This document shows positions 13,199 to 13,202 of a stretch of DNA of 13,202 bases, in pieces (position 1 is the stretch's first letter; each line of letters begins with the position of its first letter). A model generated the notes under the pieces. That model made no database searches. It had not been told where the DNA came from and saw nothing but the letters and a program-made list of their open reading frames with translations. The stretch is from Methanomicrobia archaeon LH_S13 (GTDB taxonomy: Archaea > Halobacteriota > Syntropharchaeia > Alkanophagales > Methanospirareceae), in NCBI GenBank assembly GCA_023659785.1, contig JAGXOR010000025.1:1-13202 (forward strand), read 5' to 3'. A program made the translations under genes and the position numbers.

Positions 13199-13202
13199 GC
13201 TT

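Noticed and set aside
1..13202. tRNA, rRNA or insertion-sequence transposase genes
   Set aside because: I saw no cloverleaf-like segment, no rRNA motif and no transposase motif or terminal inverted repeats on reading both strands.

Overview
The window reads as a piece of an archaeal chromosome. The evidence is an archaeal-type CO dehydrogenase pair (CdhA alpha plus the archaea-specific CdhB epsilon subunit), two archaeal type IV pilins with class III signal peptides, a GvpD/KaiC-like RecA-fold ATPase, an F420-linked FrhB homologue, a membrane-anchored winged-helix regulator, and clear Shine-Dalgarno sites with TATA-like elements. Having ACDS-type CODH and F420-family oxidoreductases together with a futalosine-type menaquinone cluster points to an anaerobic, quinone-using euryarchaeon such as an ANME-1/Methanophagales, Syntrophoarchaeia or Archaeoglobi-like lineage. 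This lineage is inferred; no marker gene in the window settles it.

Left part (1-3963, plus strand apart from one remnant): an accessory and partly decayed region. It holds a remnant at the left edge, an intact 441-residue GvpD-like ATPase, a scrap resembling a CheY receiver domain, and a type IV pilin gene split by an exact 5-bp tandem duplication. A terminator-like hairpin follows, then a minus-strand scrap of an AAA_14/DUF4143 ATPase, an intact second pilin, and a second, plus-strand AAA_14/DUF4143 relic with a nonsense codon, a frameshift and truncated ends. Simple-sequence tracts surround both pilins.

Middle part (3964-8505, minus strand): a compact operon cdhA - cdhB - PaREP1/HEPN-like - FrhB-like. 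The last two genes overlap by ATGA, so translation is probably coupled. The usual acetyl-CoA synthase and corrinoid subunits (cdhC, D, E) do not follow. An FrhB-type flavoprotein takes that place, suggesting that CO/CO2 electrons are exchanged with F420 or ferredoxin by a dedicated partner.

Divergently transcribed (8671-11553, plus strand): mqnE - mqnA - mqnC, three enzymes of the futalosine route to menaquinone. mqnA and mqnC overlap by 23 bases. The 165-base divergent spacer carries A/T-rich TATA-like boxes and an inverted repeat.

Right part (11554-13202, minus strand): a two-gene envelope-protein unit (Ig-like lipoprotein/anchored protein, then an FN3-like protein with a C-terminal membrane helix) coupled by a TTGA overlap, then a separately promoted ArsR-type winged-helix protein with two membrane helices. 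A pair of 22-bp direct repeats precedes the unit at the right edge of the window.
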